NCBI GenBank assembly: GCA_001939145.1
Contig: LSRX01000367.1
Span: forward strand, 280,944-344,943
DNA length: 64,000 bases
Reading direction: 5' to 3'
From: Symbiodinium microadriaticum
Taxonomy: Eukaryota; Sar; Dinophyceae; Suessiales; Symbiodiniaceae
In this document: piece after piece, positions 60,001-64,000 of the stretch
How the letters are laid out: each line of letters starts with the position of its first letter
Position numbering within the stretch: the first letter of the stretch is position 1
Made by a program: the position numbers and the translations under genes
Notes under the pieces: model-generated
What the model saw: the letters and a program-made list of their open reading frames with translations, nothing else
What the model was told of the DNA's origin: nothing
The model's database searches: none

Positions 60001-60497
60001 GGTGGTCTTTTCGAGCTCAAGTGCCTGAGTCAGTTCTACGTTCGTGTTGCTCCAGCAGAGATTACATCTACTGGTTGGAAGCAGTGGCACAGCTGATCTC
60101 TCTGGCGGTTGTCGCGCAAGACCAGTTCGACTGTATCGTCTGCTTCGTCGACAACACAGCGGCGGAGCACGCACTTAACAAGGGCACATCCAAGAACCCG
60201 AGCCTTTGCTGGTTAATCGGGGCTTTTTGGGTGTGGGTCGCTCGTCAGAACCTGTTCGTTAGTTTTCAGCGTGTTAGCAGCCAGGCCAACCTGTCAGACA
60301 AGGTTTCCAGGGGCGACTTTTCTGAGGCGCAACAGTTAGGTTGCCAGCAGCTGGAGCCCCCGTTCGAGGCAGCGTGGCCACCTCTTCTCCGACTACAACA
60401 GGAGCCGGCAAACTTGCAGGCGTGGGACTTCCAGTCCGTGGTCGACGTCCTGTTCGTGGCACCACCGCACTCCGAGGTGGGAGAGGGCGCGCGGTGA
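57078..60497 (+). CDS. Polyprotein: C5 cytosine methyltransferase, reverse transcriptase, RNase H
   Basis: A 1139-codon open frame. Its first codon here is GTG, and no ATG precedes the methyltransferase motifs, so it is probably made as a fusion with the upstream Gag frame. Methyltransferase: SFFDGIG (residues 46-52), catalytic APPCHDFS (121-128, Cys124), ENV (170-171), SRPRLWW (201-207), QLGNSW (356-361). RT: GKVRRADDWLRSHHN (648-662), AVDHEGAYR (696-704, Asp698), NSLPFGS (730-736), FVDDF (765-769) in place of YxDD. RNase H: Asp932, Glu1001, Asp1025 and Asp1074 in LYADAF, YWLEAV, CFVDNTAAE and NLSDKVSRG. No protease or DDE integrase is present. It ends at TGA 60,495-60,497. It presumably copies element RNA into DNA and methylates cytosines in it. 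Confidence 0.9.
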   Translation: MSVPQLQAQQKQEHPFPPLPPGLPPKPQTETRPVPFTQLRPVALLSFFDGIGVAAQALKSLCVEPSLYFSFETDVACQRCCTSQHSAVEHQGDALAVDPSRLASTLKTRCSPDTVLLVCAAPPCHDFSAIRGASSPGVAGPEGAKFVSWSKWLQQFASVCTLQLVLVVENVLMQPDIQDLFDKELCCKSFVCDAASWSLVSRPRLWWVSNLSPPKANEPTPASVCGGLARWRKYNRFWQLLPASPVFPKQVASTCSTAVFHNEVVAGRVLFPCLTTPAPSPAGRPPPPKRRRSESPGTMARWKEGSQQYPPWQYRQTALVRIAGVDRPPDAATREWIQGLPSGYTAVCSEQERCTQLGNSWHLSVARFLLCVVLVQSQALSVSACAPGSWYPPVPDPTSELRFHPDGSRPLVRAASFWHRSSLTWDPREPGLPTLSGPTDDPFAHLDWAMGLDFLALFPVRLNPCLQWCYEAQPLFNGKLPAWRQAVCDDLSALVEELREEQETWFLSAPQHVRKVYSRGQDTLQVHLLTLTWLLDLLQFPGRRALVTELFWGFPLLGPLTPGTGWAPRSDYKYSRPLSPTEFKAANRAHVQEVVSSLKLGEHSETMFAEILEECQLGRVSGPFPASKLLLEDTSSCASRAFPVVQGGKVRRADDWLRSHHNATVWVSDSPAYCGVDTLASCLQFAPVRHHMLLSAVDHEGAYRGLPVRSPGECGVVLPVQKDRCLFVHNSLPFGSTGSVWSYLRVADVLSFLAVSLLFVPSAHFVDDFHQSESDDVAESGFQSFKLFHSTLGFRMKVAKEKRPSRSHTLLGVLWTIVQEGVWASPGPERVQKLVDALSECLQKGSCSGPLAAKLAGKLTFVCAWVFGKAGQALLKPLYRRQHSGRTGEAELPPALRVSFRLLVELLPALKPRFLPNVARSVSMRVARLYADAFITMHGQHRCANRWMDDATALQQLRTSTNGWGAIYIGPSGKRWSFRAQVPESVLRSCCSSRDYIYWLEAVAQLISLAVVAQDQFDCIVCFVDNTAAEHALNKGTSKNPSLCWLIGAFWVWVARQNLFVSFQRVSSQANLSDKVSRGDFSEAQQLGCQQLEPPFEAAWPPLLRLQQEPANLQAWDFQSVVDVLFVAPPHSEVGEGAR
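57201..58196 (+). other. Domain: DNA cytosine-C5 methyltransferase, DNMT3-like
   Basis: Motifs I (FFDGIG), IV (PPCHDFS), VI (ENV), VIII (SRPRLWW) and X (LGNSWHLSVARFLL) are in the canonical order. The LGNSW ending resembles the LGRSW of DNMT3-type enzymes. The target-recognition part between VIII and X is Pro/Arg-rich and includes a basic PPPPKRRR stretch. All key residues are present. Confidence 0.85.
58995..59522 (+). other. Domain: reverse transcriptase
   Basis: Finger motif VRRADDW, palm Asp in AVDHEGAYR, PFGS loop, catalytic FVDD pair and the following MKVAKEK...TLLGV thumb-side motif are all in one frame. FVDD replaces the common YxDD but keeps both aspartates. Confidence 0.9.
59850..60317 (+). 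other. Domain: RNase H
   Basis: Four acidic residues occur with retroelement RNase H spacing: Asp in LYADAF, Glu in YWLEAV, Asp in CFVDNTAAE and Asp in NLSDKVSRG. Degrades the RNA strand after reverse transcription. Confidence 0.8.
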
Positions 60498-61248
60498 GTG
60501 GTTTGTCCGAGCGCGCCGTTGAAAACGGTTCTGTTTGCTCCAAACCCGTTCGGTCCAAGACAGAACGCCAGCACAGTCGAGCAGGTCGAGGCGAGAAAAG
60601 AGTCTCGTTCGACCGCTGAGTTTCGCAAGCCTGTTAGCGGTACAGAGGAGAGAGGGTTTGTTTGTGGTTTTACGAGCACGATGATGAGAATGTAGGGTTC
60701 ACAACACTCTCCGAATCGGGTTAACAACTGGTCAGGATTGTGTTTCTGGGTACTTTCCAACAGGTTCGCAAGTGTTGCCTCTGGGTTGTCTAAACGGATC
60801 GCATGCGGCACCTGGCACAGATCTTTCTGCAATTTAAACATCTTCATCCAACTGTGTCAGGGATTGCCAGGGCGAGTGACGCAGGGTTTGCAGCTCCCTC
60901 GACCCGGACACCTACCGGATCAGACTTCAGATTTAAAGAGCTGAATCTTAGTTGGTCATATGTGGATACCCGTTTCTCCGGTGTGATTGTTTGTAAGCAT
61001 GGCTCTGAGCAATTATCTGAAAAGCCAATTTCTATCTGAGCTGGTGCTGACACTGGCACTCTTGGTACTATCTGAGCTTAATTATGTCCTGAAGGCCGGA
61101 AAAAGCTTGGCATTGTAGGTGTCATTAGATAATAATAAGTAGCAAGTAATTACCATAAATGCAAGCAAGGTGAGAAAAGCTTCATGGATGCTATTCATAC
61201 CATTACGATTAACAGTAGCACTCTTCCCCAGACTTTTCGGGAGCCTGC
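60498..61248. other. 3' flank of the retroelement; right end unresolved
   Basis: GC-rich element-like sequence with several GTTCG words continues to about 60,690, then changes to ordinary flank near 60,700. CCGTTGAAAACGG (60,520-60,532) can form a small hairpin. No gene recognised. Confidence 0.5.
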
Positions 61249-61285
61249 CCCCAGACACAACATTGTCACTTTGTTGTGTTTGGGG
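61249..61285. repeat. Stem-loop, 13-bp stem
   Basis: CCCCAGACACAAC (61,249-61,261) pairs with GTTGTGTTTGGGG (61,273-61,285) with one mismatch (or G-U), around an 11-base loop. Confidence 0.75.
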
Positions 61286-61289
61286 GTGC

Positions 61290-63530
61290 CAACACCAATC
61301 AGAACCCCACACAACTGAGACTACTCGGTCGTGGCTCGGTCGGAGCTCAGGCCTTCAGTGGACGAGCCGCTGCGCTGCTAACAGAGAGGCAGCGTTGGGC
61401 GCGGGATCTTAGCACGGATTTAAGGGGCATGTGGTCTCGGCTTTCTGTGCGAAGTGTTCAGCGGGCCACAGGCATGGGGCCATTGAAGGTTTTGGAATTC
61501 CGGATTTGCGAGGCCTTGGGCCTTGAGTTAGTGGTTGCGCGTCTGAAGGCACCGTAAACGGGTGGAGGCAGATGCCCAGAAGCTTGTATGATTGTTAAGA
61601 AGTCAAAGGGCTCAGGAGGTGCAGCAGCTGTAGCACCTTTAGCCACCAGCCTTAAACATGAAGCTGCTCACTCACAGGAAACTTGAGAATGCAACAGCAC
61701 CTTGAAGTCGTTAGGTGGTTTTCCATTCTGCAGGTTGGTCCACTGGGTTGGAGGAGCGAAGGATTAGTTCTTTTTTCATGGCGAGATGGGGGTTTTGGTG
61801 CATCGGGCATCAATTTGACTATATGCGATGCCCCCAGCTCTACTTCCCCAAACCTCGCCCCCTGAACTTTCGAGCTTCTACTTCGCATCCTGCAAACTCG
61901 CAGACTCTTCCTGGAAGGCTGCAGAAGCATGTCGAACAGCAGCAGGACCTGCAGCTTTCGGCAGACGTAATTGGGGATTGTGAACCTTTGAATTTTGGAT
62001 GCTTCGCACATGCACTGGAATGCCATCTCAGGTGCCGAGCGCAAGCACCTTGATTGACACGATGTGATTTGTCCCCTTGTGCCAAGAAGGACGTCCAGAC
62101 TGGTCCCAGCGTGGACCTGTTAAAACAACAGGCGTCCTGGCTGCCGCTGTTGGTCCGGAGCAGCCCTTCATTGCACTTGGGCTTCAGTTTCTTGTAGCCT
62201 GAAGGATTCTACAGCTCCTCATCCTCACACACCACTCACGAAGCCTGTGCACGATCTTGAAATCCAAATGCTTCGACTTCTGAACCTCAGAAACAACCCA
62301 AGAACTAAACCCTTGAGCGCCGGAACCCTGCAGCGGACCTGCATTCCTGCAGCCGTGGTCATAATCTCTGAAGCCGCAGCCCAACACCGTGAACCTGCTC
62401 TGCCCAAACTCCATATGCCAGGTCACGACTGCAACGGGGCTTTGGCAGCAGGGAAAGCTCCAGGCTTCATACAGAGAAGCCAGTACGGATGCAGCTTTCA
62501 CTTGTTTGGGCTTCGAAGGTTTAGCGGAGACATGTTTAGGGTGTTCGGGAATTTCACCACTCCGCCACCCTTGCAGAAGAAGCTTGGTCGCAGGAAGCTG
62601 CCAATCTCTTCCGCGAGACCATCACAGGCAACGTCAAAGGGCGGTTCCCTAATCTTGCAAGTGCCCCATGAAATCTAATATTCGAGTCGCTTAAGTGCCT
62701 AAGCTTCGAACCTGAACCAGAACGAACCCGCATAGATGTTGATCCTCATTTGATCTGCAACCTGGTCAGGTCTCAAAATGACGGATGCAAAGGCCTGCGG
62801 TGTAGAGATGGGCAGTGGGGCTGAATGTTCAGTGTGCTGAGAAGGAAGGGCTACACCCTGTGGGCTACAAGCAGTCGTGTGTACTAGGGCGAATGCATAT
62901 GCTAGGCCTCGGGAGTATCTAGCAGGACGAAGAGAGGCCGACTCGCCAGAAGACTTGGTGCTGCATGTCACTTCTTAGGTCTGTATCATCGTCTTGAAAC
63001 AATCTTCCCTGCTTGCCGAACCCTCTGGCACGCCACAAGGAACATGTTGCTCGGGCGCCAAGCTTGGTAACACTCCGCAGAGCAGAGCTCTCGTTCTTAC
63101 TTTCGCCGCGGCTGCTCGTCCACAAGCACTCAGACAATAAATATCGTCCCTTCCGCTCAAACGGCATGTGCTGCCTGATGCAGGGGCAGCTGTACTCCGC
63201 ACAGTCGGCGCCTCTGTTCAGTGAGGATCGAGGCTGCAGCCTGTGCAGGGCAGGGCCAAGTCAAGGGTTCGGGGGTTGGACCTCCGGAATGCAGAAACTG
63301 CTCTCCCAGGGACAAAATGGCATTTGTAGGATGCGGGTCGACGCACGGTCCAAGAGCCCCTACTGCCCCAATAATTGCGAACCCAACCGTGGTTGTAGAG
63401 ACCGCTTGGAGTTTCAGATGCCAAGGCATAACCTAAGCCTGGTCATGGTTGCCATGGGGCGTCCAGAGGAGCACGACCTCTGTGTGATCGGGTCTTGGCA
63501 TTGAGGAGCTGTTGCGTCCAAAAACCGAGG
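61290..63530. other. No gene recognised
   Basis: Several frames of 80-163 codons lack motifs. The one ending at TAA 61,555-61,557 (with LLTERQRWARDLSTDLRGMW and LKVLEFRICEALGLELV) looks the most protein-like and could be an exon of an unknown gene, but has no support beyond codon appearance. Confidence 0.35.
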
Positions 63531-63536
63531 TGAATA

Positions 63537-63735
63537 ATGAGGATGTTCATGGTGGCGACGATGAAGACGATGATGATGACGAGGAGGAGGAGGAGGACTA
63601 GGATGAGGGTGAGGATGAGGATGGGCGTGAAGATGATAATGAGGAGGAGGAGGAGGAGGATGCTGATGATGATGGTGATGATGTAGATGTTCATGGCGAT
63701 GTTGATATTGATATTGATGATGTTGGTGATTTTTA
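63537..63735. repeat. GAT/GAG imperfect microsatellite
   Basis: GATGAT, GAGGAG and GATATT units. The His- and Ile-rich minus-strand frames across it are artefacts. Confidence 0.9.
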
Positions 63736-64000
63736 ACGCATTGGGGGTGGAAGGTTCCAGAGCTAGCGTCAAATCTTGTGCTAGAGCTCGGCACAAAGAA
63801 TTCAGGCTCCGCCTGCTGAGGCCCACGCAAGACTGAGCTGGTGTCATTGTTTAGACATGGAGGGTCTCACGACATTGCCAAGAGTCAGGGTGCGAAGGGT
63901 AATCTGAGTAAAGAAAGATAGGTCCCGAGCTGGAGCACGGAGGTGTAATCTTCCGAGCCGCCACCCCCTCCTCTGGCTACAGTAGCGACTGCTTGTATCG

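Larger units (their letters stand above)
52154..60497 (+). mobile_element. Tyrosine-recombinase (DIRS-like) retrotransposon carrying a C5 DNA methyltransferase
   Basis: All parts are on the + strand and packed together: ORF1, tyrosine recombinase, Gag-like CCCH protein overlapping the recombinase end by 50 bases, and a methyltransferase-RT-RNase H polyprotein. A tyrosine recombinase in place of a DDE integrase, and no recognisable protease, point to the DIRS/Ngaro group. That group often carries an adenine methyltransferase after RNase H. Here the methyltransferase is a cytosine-C5 type and sits before the RT. The DNA is visibly richer in G and C than the flanks. Coordinates cover coding DNA only, because I could not find terminal repeats by eye. 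The several frame changes suggest decay, assembly error or recoding. Confidence 0.85.

Noticed and set aside
61276-61557. 93-codon frame as a gene
   Set aside because: Starts at a non-ATG codon inside the stem-loop region. Protein-like but unsupported, so left as an unassigned possibility.

Overview
The window looks like nuclear DNA of a dinoflagellate, probably a Symbiodinium relative. The main evidence is a host gene at 2.75-13.2 kb that can be rebuilt only with very short exons. Its introns start with GC, GA or GT, end in AG, and are nearly always followed by G, a pattern known from Symbiodinium genomes. A retroelement carrying a DNA cytosine methyltransferase also fits, since such elements have been reported from dinoflagellates. 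Nothing indicates a prokaryote: there are no operons, ribosome-binding sites, rRNA or tRNA that I could recognise.

Layout. 0-2.7 kb: mostly featureless, possibly the tail of an upstream gene at the left edge. 2.75-13.18 kb (+): a complete FAD-dependent oxidoreductase in about 31 micro-exons, predicted at about 471 residues. 13.2-14.3 kb: short direct repeats and a perfect 18-base palindrome. 14.3-16.7 kb: an AT-rich island full of microsatellites. 16.7-47 kb: mostly intron-like or intergenic DNA with isolated coding-like exons, including a multicopper-oxidase-like HWHG exon near 19.9 kb, a PPR-like segment at 25.7 kb, unassigned exons at 32.9-36.7 kb and a RING-CH-like CRICLE exon at 46.6 kb. 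The same stretch holds a decayed retroelement remnant (37.2-38.3 kb), a 268-274 bp tandem array (38.4-39.1 kb), a strongly A/C-only tract (34.1-34.9 kb) and an assembly gap of 852 Ns (41,859-42,710).

47.3-50.1 kb is a degenerate array of roughly 45-bp units containing a duplicated unique block. One copy of that block carries a 468-bp Tc1/mariner-like MITE, and the other copy shows the empty site.

52.15-60.5 kb (+) is the standout: an 8.3-kb tyrosine-recombinase retrotransposon. In order it has an Ala/Pro-rich ORF1 ending in a Cys/His cluster, a tyrosine recombinase, a Gag-like protein with a CCCH zinc finger, and a 1139-codon open frame fusing a C5 cytosine methyltransferase to a reverse transcriptase and RNase H. 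The upstream ORFs carry frame changes, while the methyltransferase-RT-RNase H frame is open throughout. Presumably the RT and RNase H copy the element, the recombinase integrates it, and the methyltransferase may methylate the new DNA. 60.6-64 kb is flank with a 13-bp stem-loop and a GAT/GAG microsatellite.
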